Shown one piece after another: positions 1 to 7,829 of a DNA stretch of 64,000 bases. The stretch is from Flavobacterium denitrificans DSM 15936 (GTDB lineage Bacteria > Bacteroidota > Bacteroidia > Flavobacteriales > Flavobacteriaceae). The position numbers were made by a program, and so were the translations under genes. Numbering within the stretch: the first letter of the stretch is position 1; the number at the start of each line of letters is the position of its first letter. Location: positions 483,191-547,190 of the forward strand of contig NZ_KE384378.1 in the NCBI RefSeq assembly GCF_000425445.1, in the 5' to 3' direction. The notes below the pieces were generated by a model. That model was not told the origin of the DNA. It worked only from the letters and a program-made list of their open reading frames with translations, and made no database searches.

Positions 1-1
1 C

Positions 2-157
2 GTTGATAAGCTGCTTTCAGATAAAGCAGATGGCAACAGCATGTTTTGCGGTTTTCTATCATGGCTGGACGAAAATTCGATATCGGTAACACCTGTATGG
101 CATAAAAACGAATGCAACGGTTGGATGTTACAGATAAATTTAGATACATTGGCTTAA
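2..157 (+). CDS. C-terminal end of an unknown prophage protein (5' truncated)
   Basis: An open frame enters from the left edge and stops with TAA at 155-157, giving 51 residues that end WMLQINLDTLA. The start lies outside the window. The residue mix (several Trp, Cys and His, no low-complexity run) looks like a folded protein and not a chance frame, but I recognise no family. It precedes the small prophage genes and overlaps the earliest possible start of the next gene by 46 nt, which argues either that the next gene starts later or that this frame is spurious. Prophage membership is inferred from the tail genes downstream. Confidence 0.45.
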   Translation, partial: VDKLLSDKADGNSMFCGFLSWLDENSISVTPVWHKNECNGWMLQINLDTLA

Positions 158-390
158 AAGTCGTATATTTACGAAAAACAAAAGCCATGACTAAAGAAGA
201 AATTATAATATTATTTAATGAAACCTTACAGATTTCAGGTCTTTCACGTAAAATTGAAGGATTTTCAAAAGATGTAATCTATAATTGGCGCAATGGTCGC
301 GGGAATCCTCCAACAACAGGACAAATGCTCGATGTATTGTGGCAATTGGGTAAAATAAAGATAAGCCATGAACCGACTACAAAATCGTGA
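112..390 (+). CDS. Small prophage protein, possible helix-turn-helix
   Basis: A 92-residue frame with two plausible starts: ATG at 112, which overlaps the preceding frame, or ATG at 187, which gives a 67-residue protein beginning MTKEEIIILF and avoids the overlap. The stretch FSKDVIYNWRNGRGNPPT resembles the recognition part of a helix-turn-helix domain (helix, turn, then a basic Arg/Asn segment), so DNA binding is possible. I cannot assign a family. Its end overlaps the next gene by 23 nt, as is usual in compact phage operons. Confidence 0.5.
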   Translation: MQRLDVTDKFRYIGLKVVYLRKTKAMTKEEIIILFNETLQISGLSRKIEGFSKDVIYNWRNGRGNPPTTGQMLDVLWQLGKIKISHEPTTKS

Positions 391-745
391 AAATTTCTCT
401 GAACAGATTCTCGAAAAGCGCTTTGTAAACAAGGTGCTTCGAGATACCGGAAAAGATATTGATCAATCACAACGCAAATTAATGTCTTCACGTGGATTTG
501 AAGCTAATGATTGGTATAGCGATCGTTCCTTTGTCGCGACAGATAGCCAACTCGATTATACACATCTAAAAAAACATCGTTTTGTCGATATGAAGTTTCG
601 CAATAGCAATAAAGGCAGAAAGCGCAAGCAAAACCATCCTATCCATAATCGAATTATTTGGGGGCATTATAATAATATCATCAAGGAGCTCCATTTCGGA
701 TTTACCAATGCAGTGAAAGAAGAACTTTGGAAATTGGAGCAGTAA
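368..745 (+). CDS. Prophage protein of unknown function
   Basis: A 125-residue protein rich in Arg, Lys and His, with a basic middle segment (KGRKRKQNHP) followed by a probable amphipathic C-terminal helix (IIKELHFGFTNAVKEELWKL). No signal peptide or membrane segment is visible. It overlaps the upstream gene and is the last gene before a 137-nt gap that carries a new promoter, so it probably ends an upstream transcription unit. Position before the tail genes would suit a head-tail connector or completion protein, but nothing in the sequence proves this. Function unknown. Confidence 0.6.
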   Translation: MNRLQNRENFSEQILEKRFVNKVLRDTGKDIDQSQRKLMSSRGFEANDWYSDRSFVATDSQLDYTHLKKHRFVDMKFRNSNKGRKRKQNHPIHNRIIWGHYNNIIKELHFGFTNAVKEELWKLEQ

Positions 746-824
746 AAGCATAAATTAATACTAAATTGTGCCAAATTTTACTAAATATTACCCGTGCGAT
801 AACATTTATTCCTATCTTTATATA

Positions 825-832
825 TATATTTG
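825..832 (+). promoter_or_regulatory. Candidate -7 promoter element TATATTTG
   Basis: TATATTTG fits the Bacteroidota -7 consensus TAnnTTTG and lies 50 nt before the ATG at 883 in an AT-rich gap. I see no TTTG at the ideal -33 distance, so the promoter may be weak or depend on a phage-encoded or host activator. Confidence 0.45.
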
Positions 833-882
833 TCGCGTAATTTGGAGCCCAAACCAATACAAAACCTAAAAATCAAACAATT

Positions 883-1119
883 ATGAGTAATTTAATTCTT
901 TCCTTAGAAGCGTTAATTGGCGATTTATTTGGGGAAGTAAGTAAATCATTTAGTGGTACTTACTCTAACAAGAATAAAGAAATGCGCCAATTGATTGATG
1001 AGCTAAATAATACTGAAATTCCATCAGCAAAAAATGATAGAGCAAATTTAAAAAAAGATGCTTCGAATATTGCTATGGATTATAAAAAAGCTTTTGAATT
1101 AAAAAAGGAAAAATATTAA
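883..1119 (+). CDS. Small prophage protein, helical, unknown
   Basis: A 78-residue hydrophilic protein (MSNLILSLEALIGDLFGEV...), predicted mostly helical, with a Lys/Glu-rich C-terminus. It has no signal peptide or membrane helix. Its stop overlaps the start of the DUF2335 gene in TAATG at 1117-1121, so the two are translationally coupled and probably work together. I recognise no family. It begins a four-gene accessory block (883-2308) lying upstream of the tail module. Confidence 0.65.
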   Translation: MSNLILSLEALIGDLFGEVSKSFSGTYSNKNKEMRQLIDELNNTEIPSAKNDRANLKKDASNIAMDYKKAFELKKEKY

Positions 1120-1553
1120 TGGCCAAACAAACCCTATCAAAAAAAAATACCCATATACAACATACTAACGGCAAAGGTGTCCAACAAGAGCAAACAGAAG
1201 TCTTTGACGACAACTTATTACCTGATGCTAGCGAAATTGCTGCATTAGCAGTATTAGACCCAACAATCTTAGAATGGTTAAAAAGTCGAGCAGAAAAAGA
1301 ACAGGATTTCAGGCATCAAGCTTTTAATAAAAGGTCAGATTTGATTGATAGAAATGTTGCCACCGAAAACAACATTAATATACTTGGCCTTTGTTTTGCT
1401 TTTTTGATTATTATGGGAGGTATGGCTTTTTCAACTTATTTAATTACTTTAGGTCAAGTCCTAACTGGAACAATATTCTCAGGTCTTACGATTGTTTATG
1501 CCGCAGCCTTATTTATAAAAGGTAGAAAAACGGAAACCGCAAAGCAAGAATAA
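1119..1553 (+). CDS. DUF2335-type phage membrane protein
   Basis: A 144-residue protein. After a hydrophilic N-terminus comes LLPDASEIAALAVLDPTILE, then a segment with EKEQDFRHQAF, then two hydrophobic helices at about residues 88-107 and 112-131 separated by a short loop. This order (acidic lead-in, E-x-E-x-x-x-R-H box, helical hairpin) is the layout I know for DUF2335, a family of inner-membrane proteins common in prophages and of unproven function. The gene overlaps its upstream neighbour by one base and is followed by a clear terminator. Family assignment is by eye. Confidence 0.7.
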   Translation: MAKQTLSKKNTHIQHTNGKGVQQEQTEVFDDNLLPDASEIAALAVLDPTILEWLKSRAEKEQDFRHQAFNKRSDLIDRNVATENNINILGLCFAFLIIMGGMAFSTYLITLGQVLTGTIFSGLTIVYAAALFIKGRKTETAKQE

Positions 1554-1578
1554 AAAAAAACATCTTATAAAAATTATT

Positions 1579-1606
1579 AAATCCCTCATTTTAAAGGGAT
1601 TTTCTT
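1579..1606 (+). terminator. Intrinsic terminator after the DUF2335 gene
   Basis: An 8-bp perfect stem, AAATCCCT at 1579-1586 pairing with AGGGATTT at 1595-1602, followed by TTTCTTATTTTT. It closes the 883-1553 pair. Confidence 0.75.
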
Positions 1607-1636
1607 ATTTTTACGGTTTAACCAAAAGTAATAAGT

Positions 1637-2308
1637 ATGAAAAACATTCTGTTATTATTCTTAACTATTTGTGTCATTTCTTGTGATAACAAAAAGGAAT
1701 ATTACGTTGACTATGTAATCAAACAAACAGCATTAAACGGGGCAATTTCTTTTGAAATTGAAAAAGACACCATAGAAGCAGTCAATGATTCATTAGCGTG
1801 CATTTCTGCATACACTTCTTTTTATATATCAAAATTAAACGAAGGCAAGAATGATCAAGGCAATATTATTTTAGATAAAAAAATAAGTTTCTCCATAAAA
1901 GACGAGTTAAATAACGAAATTATAACTAGTAAGTATCTAACTGAAGATTTCAAGAGAAAATACAATATTGAACTTAGTAGAGACATTGATGAAATAAATA
2001 AAAGTCTTGATACAATTAAAACAAATTCGATTGATTCTTCTGATTCAGATATTAGTGCTAAAGCAATATCAGAATATTTTATTAAAAAAAAATTGGTAAA
2101 TCCTGCTACTGCAGATTTTTCGACGTTTGACGTAACCGAAGATGTAATGGGCACTGAATATACAGTATTACGAAAAGTTAAAGCAAAAACATCTTTAGGA
2201 GTTGAGAAAGAGTATATTTATAAACTTCAATTAAAATACCTGGGAGGAAATCAATTTGATGCTTCAAGTTGGAAACTTTTAAATATTCGTTCTGAAGAAT
2301 ACAAGTAA
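1637..2308 (+). CDS. Prophage-borne lipoprotein
   Basis: A 223-residue protein with a clear lipoprotein signal peptide: MKNILLLFLTICVISC, with Cys16 as the likely lipidated residue, followed by DNKKEYY. The body is charged and helical to about residue 130. A C-terminal domain starts near AISEYFIKKKLVNPATADF and ends with VKAKTSLGVEKEYIYKLQLK; this beta-rich pattern resembles cystatin-like lipoprotein domains, but that is an impression. The gene sits alone between two terminators inside a prophage, so it is a good candidate for a lysogenic-conversion (moron) gene that changes the host surface. Function unknown. Confidence 0.75.
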   Translation: MKNILLLFLTICVISCDNKKEYYVDYVIKQTALNGAISFEIEKDTIEAVNDSLACISAYTSFYISKLNEGKNDQGNIILDKKISFSIKDELNNEIITSKYLTEDFKRKYNIELSRDIDEINKSLDTIKTNSIDSSDSDISAKAISEYFIKKKLVNPATADFSTFDVTEDVMGTEYTVLRKVKAKTSLGVEKEYIYKLQLKYLGGNQFDASSWKLLNIRSEEYK

Positions 2309-2315
2309 TTTTTAT

Positions 2316-2343
2316 AGATGTGCAATTGCACATCTTTTTTTTT
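2316..2343 (+). terminator. Strong intrinsic terminator after the lipoprotein gene
   Basis: A perfect 20-nt palindrome (AGATGTGCAATTGCACATCT, 2316-2335) followed immediately by a run of eight further T. This isolates the lipoprotein gene from the structured RNA region downstream. Confidence 0.85.
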
Positions 2344-2375
2344 GCCTATTCATTTTATATTTGTACGTTTGTGGA

Positions 2376-2510
2376 GTCAAAATACCTAGGAGCAATCCTA
2401 AAAACTTATTTTTAGTTAACATAAGCGATTCCCTCGCCAAGATGTCCCCGTGGAAACTATGGGAAATCTATCCTTCTGGGTATTTTGACACATCTAAAGC
2501 GAGGGTTTCG
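2376..2510 (+). ncRNA. Candidate structured RNA with interleaved (pseudoknot) stems
   Basis: Stem P1: GTCAAAATACC (2376-2386) pairs perfectly over 11 bp with GGTATTTTGAC (2479-2489). Stacked directly on it is TAGGA-GCAA-TCCTA (2387-2400), a 5-bp hairpin with a GNRA tetraloop. A further hairpin is CTTAT/ATAAG (2405-2409 with 2421-2425). Stem P2: CCCTCGC (2431-2437) with GCGAGGG (2499-2505), extended inward by AGATGT (2440-2445) with ACATCT (2490-2495) and outward by CGA (2426-2428) with TCG (2508-2510). The 5' arm of P2 lies inside P1 and its 3' arm outside, so the stems interleave as in a pseudoknot. It lies between a terminator and the gene at 2531. Either strand could be the transcribed one. 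Identity unknown. Confidence 0.55.
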
Positions 2511-2530
2511 TGCGTTTAATATTTTCGATT

Positions 2531-2797
2531 ATGTCAAAAGAAAAGAAAAATGCAGTACTAAGGAATGCTATATTGATAGCAGCTGCTGAAAAATTGATTG
2601 ATACCCATTTTTCAATTGATCCAGAAGAATTAAGAGAGAACATCTCTGAATTATTCGAAACTTACATGCTAACACCTCAAAGTGATAGCCAAAACCGAAG
2701 AGAAACAGCATATCAAACCCTGACCGCTGTACGTGAAATGGCTGACTTAATGATTGATTTAAACCAAAACTTAGAAGTATGGCAAAAATCAGTCTAA
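2531..2797 (+). CDS. Small prophage protein upstream of the tail module
   Basis: An 88-residue helical protein. I choose ATG at 2531 (MSKEKKNAVLRNAILIAAAE) because the longer frame beginning at 2510 would run into the structured RNA. It has alternating acidic and hydrophobic helices, no membrane segment, and ends QNLEVWQKSV. It overlaps the next gene by 19 nt. Two overlapping small genes before a tape measure gene recall tail assembly chaperones, but I found no slippery heptamer in the overlap, so frameshifted expression is not supported. Function unknown. Confidence 0.6.
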   Translation: MSKEKKNAVLRNAILIAAAEKLIDTHFSIDPEELRENISELFETYMLTPQSDSQNRRETAYQTLTAVREMADLMIDLNQNLEVWQKSV

Positions 2798-3174
2798 AAG
2801 TATTCTACGCCAAGGGCATTAGAGTAACAATCAAAAACAAAGATTTTAAAGAAGCGATGCGGCTAATTTGGACATCGCCTGAATTTAATCAACACGAACC
2901 GTTGAAAATGGTTTTTGAAAGTACCGGAAAAATATTGTACATGGATAAGCCAGCCTTTATGCAGTTTCTAGATGGAAATCTTACCCAAAAAGAGCTAATT
3001 GAACTGACGGAATGTGATGATTTATATCGAAATACAGCAAACCTGGTTATTAATGGTGCAGAAATCGATAGTGGCTCATTATGGAAGGTTACGAACGCTG
3101 AAGCGGTGTTAGTTTCAGACGATGATTATATAACCAAACAATTAGATCTCAATATATTTGAAATCGCAGAATAA
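2779..3174 (+). CDS. Prophage protein of unknown function
   Basis: A 131-residue soluble protein beginning MAKISLKVFYAKGIRVTIKN. It mixes short beta-like segments (KISLKVFYAKGIRVTI, KILYMDKPAFMQFL) with acidic helices. No known motif is visible. It starts inside the previous gene (19-nt overlap) and precedes a small membrane protein and the tape measure gene. A role in tail assembly is possible from position alone. Confidence 0.6.
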   Translation: MAKISLKVFYAKGIRVTIKNKDFKEAMRLIWTSPEFNQHEPLKMVFESTGKILYMDKPAFMQFLDGNLTQKELIELTECDDLYRNTANLVINGAEIDSGSLWKVTNAEAVLVSDDDYITKQLDLNIFEIAE

Positions 3175-3200
3175 TTATTATTTTTAATAAAAAATGCATT

Positions 3201-3518
3201 ATGAATAAAACTATGCAAATAATATATAAAATTGAAGATAAAATCTTTTGTTTTTTTGTTGATGAATTACCTGAGCAAAATTTAAAGCAGGTATTTTTGA
3301 ACAGCATTTTATTAAAGCCACTTAAATTCGTTCTTGGAATTCTTCTAGCGTTTCTTTTGTTTGCCTGGATATTCTCCGGATTCGGATTTTTTTTTATAAT
3401 TGAATATTTTATTGAAGAAAAATACATTCTTGTTTTTTTTATATCATTTTTTAACCTTGTAATGCTCGCAAGATGGATTGATATTAAAATAATTCAATTC
3501 CGTGAAAGAGATAGTTAA
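3201..3518 (+). CDS. Small prophage membrane protein (two TM helices)
   Basis: A 105-residue protein with a 25-30-residue charged N-terminus, a hydrophobic helix at about residues 38-64 (FVLGILLAFLLFAWIFSGFG onward) and a second at about 74-90 (YILVFFISFFNLVMLA), ending in a basic and acidic tail. Start could be ATG 3201 or the in-frame ATG at 3213. It lies between soluble prophage proteins and the tape measure gene and is followed by a terminator. Holin-like or exclusion functions are conceivable, but there is no neighbouring lysin. Function unknown. Confidence 0.55.
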   Translation: MNKTMQIIYKIEDKIFCFFVDELPEQNLKQVFLNSILLKPLKFVLGILLAFLLFAWIFSGFGFFFIIEYFIEEKYILVFFISFFNLVMLARWIDIKIIQFRERDS

Positions 3519-3541
3519 ATTTTTCTACTAAATACAACACT

Positions 3542-3567
3542 AAGCCTCGTAATTACGAGGCTTTTTT
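3542..3567 (+). terminator. Intrinsic terminator before the tape measure gene
   Basis: A perfect 22-nt palindrome, AAGCCTCGTAATTACGAGGCTT (arms AAGCCTCGTAA and TTACGAGGCTT, 3542-3563), followed by TTTT. It separates the small-gene block from the tail genes, which therefore need read-through or their own promoter. Confidence 0.8.
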
Positions 3568-3620
3568 ATGTCACATCAAAAACCGTCATGAAATGTCAAT
3601 TTTACTGAAAATCAGTACTA

Positions 3621-6600
3621 ATGGCCAAGACTATTTCAGACGAAAAAATGAAGCTTTCTATCGTGATCGATGGTAATGAAGCACAGAAAGCACTATTTGA
3701 TCTAGAAAAAAGAACTCGTTCTCTTAACGAGGAAAACAAAGCTTTGTTGCTTCAAAAAAAATTGCTAGAACAACAAGGCAAAAAAGATACGGATGCTTAC
3801 AAGGCTTTAACGCTTACTATCAAAGCCAATACCGCTGAAATTACAGCAAACAAGATAAAGATGAAAGAATTGCAGGATCAGTTAGGTTTAACTGGTCTTA
3901 CAATGAAACAACTTTCTGATAAAGCACTTGCTTTAAAACTAGCTTTACGAAATACTATTCCTGGAAGTGAAGCACATCAGCGCTATACTAACGAATTAAG
4001 ACAAGTTCAGGCGCGAATTGATGAAGTATCGGGAAAAGCTAAAACAGCAAAATTTTCCATTGGTAGCATGGCCGATTCTTTTAACCGTTTTCAAGGTATT
4101 GCTTTATCTGTTATTGCAGTACTTACCGGTGTTGTATTTTCCATTCAAAAAATAATCGATTATAACGGTAAGCTTTCAGATTCGATGGCCGATGTCCAAA
4201 AGACAACCGGAATGACTCGAGAAGAAGTTGAAAACTTGGCTAAATCTTTTGGACTGTTCAAAACAAGAACTTCACGTATCGATTTATTAGGTATTGCTGA
4301 AATAGGTGGTAAAATAGGTATAGCAAAAAACGATATTCTTGATTTCGTAACTGTAATGAATAAAGCCGGTGTTGCTTTAGGAGAAGATTTTGAAGGAGGA
4401 GCTGAGGGAGTCGCGGACAAATTAGGGAAAATTAAAAACTTATATAAAGAACTTCGTGATGCCGGTGTCGAAATTACTTTTGAGGCCGTAGGTTCAGCAC
4501 TAAACGATTTAGGCGCTGCAGGAACTGCAAGTGAATCAAATGTGGCAGATTTCGTTACTCGAGTGGGTTCTATGCCAGATGTTTTTAAACCGAGTATTGC
4601 CACTGCGTTAGGATTGGGCGCCGCATTTGAAGAAAGCGGTATTATGGCTGAGAAAGCGGGTACCAACTATTCTAAAGTAATCACATTGGCAGCTAATAAT
4701 GTGGCTGGATTTGCAAAACAAATGGGTAAGCCGAAAAAAGTTATTGAAGATTTAATCAATAGTGATCCAAATGAATTTTTCCTTCAATTTGCAGAATCTC
4801 TAAAAGGGTTGAGTGGTACAGAACTGGCAAACGTTTTGGATAAACTAAAACTGAATGATAATGAAGTAAAACAAGTTTTAGGAGCTGCGTCTGCAAATAC
4901 AGATTTGTTCCGTGAAAAAATTGAATTAGCTAATCAATCAATGAATACAGCTACTTCATTAACCAATGAATACGATATAAAAAATAACAACCTCGCTGCT
5001 ACTTTAGAAAAAATAAGCAAGACCGTGTCTGGATGGTTTTCGTCCGAATCATTTATAAAATGGCTAACCACTGCCGTAGATTGGATTTCCCGTTTTGTAG
5101 GCGCTACTGATGATGCAGATGGATCAGTAACTGCCTGGAGAAACACCTTAGTTTTTACCGCTAAAATAATTGCTGTTGTAACTGCAGCTATTATGACCAA
5201 TGTTGGCTGGCAGGAACTATGTGCATTATGGACCAATAGAAATACTGAAGCAACATTGCTTTATAATATAGCTTCCAAAGCACGTGCTTTTTGGGATGGT
5301 TTGGTAACATTATCTACTCAGGCTTTAGTTTTAGCGCATAATTTACTGACCTTAAATGTTCTTGGTGCAACGCAGGCATTTAGAGCAATGACCGCAACAA
5401 TGATGAGTACTCCTTGGGGTTTTATTTTGGGTGCAGTTGCCGCTATAAGTACGGCTTATGTTTTATTTTCAGATTCTGCTAAAGAAGCTGCTACAGCGCA
5501 ATCGATGATGAATGAAAACATGAAAGATGCTGATGCTATTGTCAAAAAGGAATCAGCATCATTTTTGGCATTAATCGAAATTATAAAAGATAAAACAGCA
5601 TCGCATGAAGCACAAACCGCTGCATTAAAAAAAGCAAAAGAAATTGGTGGCGAATATACCAAAGGCCTAACCCTTGAAAACGCTGCAACTTTCGAAGGCA
5701 AAAAAATGATTGATGCCTATATTACCAGTCTTGAGAAAAAAGCAATGCTTCAGGTTTTGGAAAAAAGACAAGCTTCGATAATGGAAGATATCCAAAAGCG
5801 AAAAAATATGTCTTTAGAGGAGGAAATTTCCTGGTATGATAAAGCAGTTTCCGGTATAAAAGGTCTCATAAATCCATCAATGGCAAGCGCTGATTTAATT
5901 ATTAATGCCTCCAAAAAAAGGAGCGATGCTTTAAGTGATCTGCAAAAGCAGTTAAACTTTACTAATGCCGAAATGAAAGCTTTCTTAAAAGCAAATCCAA
6001 ACATGATTAAAGACCTTGGAGGCGATACTGGAACGTCAACTGGCGGAGATACTTCAGATGAAACAAAAAAACCTAAAAAAGACCCTAACTCTACTCTAGC
6101 CGAAATCAATCGTTTAAAATTAGAAGAAAATCAAAAATTCAACGATGCTTATTTAAAACAACAACGTCAACTTGAAGTTGATCGTATTGCCGCGATGGAA
6201 GATGGTTATGCAAAAGAACGAGCTATTGAAAACCAACGCTACCAACGCGAAATCGATGATTTAAACAAACAGAAAGTACATGATGCGGAATTAGCTAAGC
6301 TAGACGAAGATATTTCAAAAGCACAGAAAGATAAAGACATTACTAAATACAACGCTTTACTTGAAATAAAAAAAGGATGGGCCGATAAAAATCTAAAAAT
6401 TGACGAGCAAATCAATCAAGTTATTGAAGGCAAATTAGCTGTACATAACTTGAAGCTAGCAACTATAGAAGAAAGAGCTGCGACCGAAGCGATAAAAAAA
6501 CTTGGCGAAAAATATGAGCAGGAAAAAATAGTTCGTGAAACAGCATTTCTTCAAGAATTAAACAGTCGAAAATTATCTGATGTAGAGAAAAAGAAACGCC

Positions 6601-7829
6601 AGGATAAGTTTAATGAGCAGGAATTAATTTATCAAGAAGCGCACCTAAAGGAAGTACTTGCCTTATTTGATGACATCATAAATAAACAAGGAGGTGCAAC
6701 GTTCGATTTATCGTTATTAACCGATACTCAGGTTAAGGAATTTACAGAAAAAGCAGCTGCTTTAGGCTTAACTCTTCAGGAACTAATTAATAAAAAAAAT
6801 GAATTAAGCGGAGCGAAGAAAGGTGAAGATCAGGCTAATGCAATGCTCAATTCTTTGGCTGGCAGTAGTGGTGATATTTTTGGGTTTAGCGCCGAACAAT
6901 GGCAACAAACTTTTGATTCCTTGGATACAACAACAGAAAAGTTAGCGGCAATTGGCGTCACTGTTAACGCTCTTGGAGATTTATGGGGCAAGTATAATGA
7001 ATTTGTAACTGCCAATGAAAACAGGCAAATTGCACAATTTGAAAAGAATTCAGAAACAAGAAAAAGGAGACTAAAACAACAATTAGACAGCGGAGTTATT
7101 ACTCAAGAAAAATATTCAAAACAATCAGCAAAAATTGACGAAGAAACAGATAAAAAGAAAGCTGAAATTGAATATGAACAAGCTAAGCGTCAAAAGAAAA
7201 TGGCTGTTGTTGATGTAATTATCAAAACTGCAATGGCTATTATGCAAGCCTTTAGCCAATTAGGCCCTATCGGTGGGGCCATCGCCGCGGTTTTAATTGG
7301 AGGTATGGGAGCGTTACAAATTGCAACTATCAACAGGCAACCACTACCTGCAAAAGGCTACGAGGAAGGATTGTATTCAGATTCATTAGTAAAACGAGAG
7401 CAGGATGGTAAAGTTTTCAAATCGAGATATGCCGGCAAAACAAAATCAGGTTTGGTTACCAGAACCTCCCATTTTATGGTTGCCGAAAATGGACCTGAAA
7501 TGGTAATTGATAATAAGGCATGGCAAAAAATGAATCCAGATCTGAAAAATTCACTTATCAGAGAACTTCAAGGAATCAAAGGTTTTGAAAATGGTTATTA
7601 TAAAAACGAGACGCTGTATACAGGAAACAGTTCTTCTGGAAAAGACTCATCTGAAAATGTAAACAATTTAATAATTGCGATGTTATCGCAAAATCTCGAA
7701 GTATTGACAGATTTACGCGATAATCCTTTAATGGCGATAATGAGCAATAAAGACCTAAACTCTATGAAAAACATAAAAGAAGGTTTGGCAAAATACGAAG
7801 CAATTAGAAACGATAATAAAGTACGATAA
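3621..7829 (+). CDS. Phage tail tape measure protein
   Basis: A 1402-residue protein, the largest in the prophage. Residues about 1-130 are coiled coil (ALFDLEKRTRSLNEENKALL). A tail tape measure (TP901-type) core follows at about 170-450, with hydrophobic alpha-helical Gly/Ala-rich repeats such as GSALNDLGAAGTASESNVAD and NVAGFAKQMGKPKKVIEDL. Membrane-like helices lie near 510-530 and 590-620. A long Glu/Lys/Gln coiled coil spans about 830-1190, with a final hydrophobic hairpin (AVVDVIIKTAMAIMQAF, GGAIAAVLIGGMGALQIA). Tape measure proteins set tail length and help DNA entry. Its stop overlaps the next start in TAATG. The length implies a long flexible tail, so a siphovirus-like particle. Confidence 0.9.
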   Translation: MAKTISDEKMKLSIVIDGNEAQKALFDLEKRTRSLNEENKALLLQKKLLEQQGKKDTDAYKALTLTIKANTAEITANKIKMKELQDQLGLTGLTMKQLSDKALALKLALRNTIPGSEAHQRYTNELRQVQARIDEVSGKAKTAKFSIGSMADSFNRFQGIALSVIAVLTGVVFSIQKIIDYNGKLSDSMADVQKTTGMTREEVENLAKSFGLFKTRTSRIDLLGIAEIGGKIGIAKNDILDFVTVMNKAGVALGEDFEGGAEGVADKLGKIKNLYKELRDAGVEITFEAVGSALNDLGAAGTASESNVADFVTRVGSMPDVFKPSIATALGLGAAFEESGIMAEKAGTNYSKVITLAANNVAGFAKQMGKPKKVIEDLINSDPNEFFLQFAESLKGLSGTELANVLDKLKLNDNEVKQVLGAASANTDLFREKIELANQSMNTATSLTNEYDIKNNNLAATLEKISKTVSGWFSSESFIKWLTTAVDWISRFVGATDDADGSVTAWRNTLVFTAKIIAVVTAAIMTNVGWQELCALWTNRNTEATLLYNIASKARAFWDGLVTLSTQALVLAHNLLTLNVLGATQAFRAMTATMMSTPWGFILGAVAAISTAYVLFSDSAKEAATAQSMMNENMKDADAIVKKESASFLALIEIIKDKTASHEAQTAALKKAKEIGGEYTKGLTLENAATFEGKKMIDAYITSLEKKAMLQVLEKRQASIMEDIQKRKNMSLEEEISWYDKAVSGIKGLINPSMASADLIINASKKRSDALSDLQKQLNFTNAEMKAFLKANPNMIKDLGGDTGTSTGGDTSDETKKPKKDPNSTLAEINRLKLEENQKFNDAYLKQQRQLEVDRIAAMEDGYAKERAIENQRYQREIDDLNKQKVHDAELAKLDEDISKAQKDKDITKYNALLEIKKGWADKNLKIDEQINQVIEGKLAVHNLKLATIEERAATEAIKKLGEKYEQEKIVRETAFLQELNSRKLSDVEKKKRQDKFNEQELIYQEAHLKEVLALFDDIINKQGGATFDLSLLTDTQVKEFTEKAAALGLTLQELINKKNELSGAKKGEDQANAMLNSLAGSSGDIFGFSAEQWQQTFDSLDTTTEKLAAIGVTVNALGDLWGKYNEFVTANENRQIAQFEKNSETRKRRLKQQLDSGVITQEKYSKQSAKIDEETDKKKAEIEYEQAKRQKKMAVVDVIIKTAMAIMQAFSQLGPIGGAIAAVLIGGMGALQIATINRQPLPAKGYEEGLYSDSLVKREQDGKVFKSRYAGKTKSGLVTRTSHFMVAENGPEMVIDNKAWQKMNPDLKNSLIRELQGIKGFENGYYKNETLYTGNSSSGKDSSENVNNLIIAMLSQNLEVLTDLRDNPLMAIMSNKDLNSMKNIKEGLAKYEAIRNDNKVR

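Noticed and set aside
2376..2510. HDV-like or hammerhead ribozyme
   Set aside because: The stem order is partly HDV-like, but P1 is 11 bp and about 40 nt from P2, and there is no hammerhead core (CTGATGA...GAAA). I keep only a generic structured-RNA call.
2764..2800. Programmed frameshift linking the two small genes as tail chaperones
   Set aside because: The overlap holds CAAAAATC but no X-XXY-YYZ heptamer in the reading frame of the first gene.
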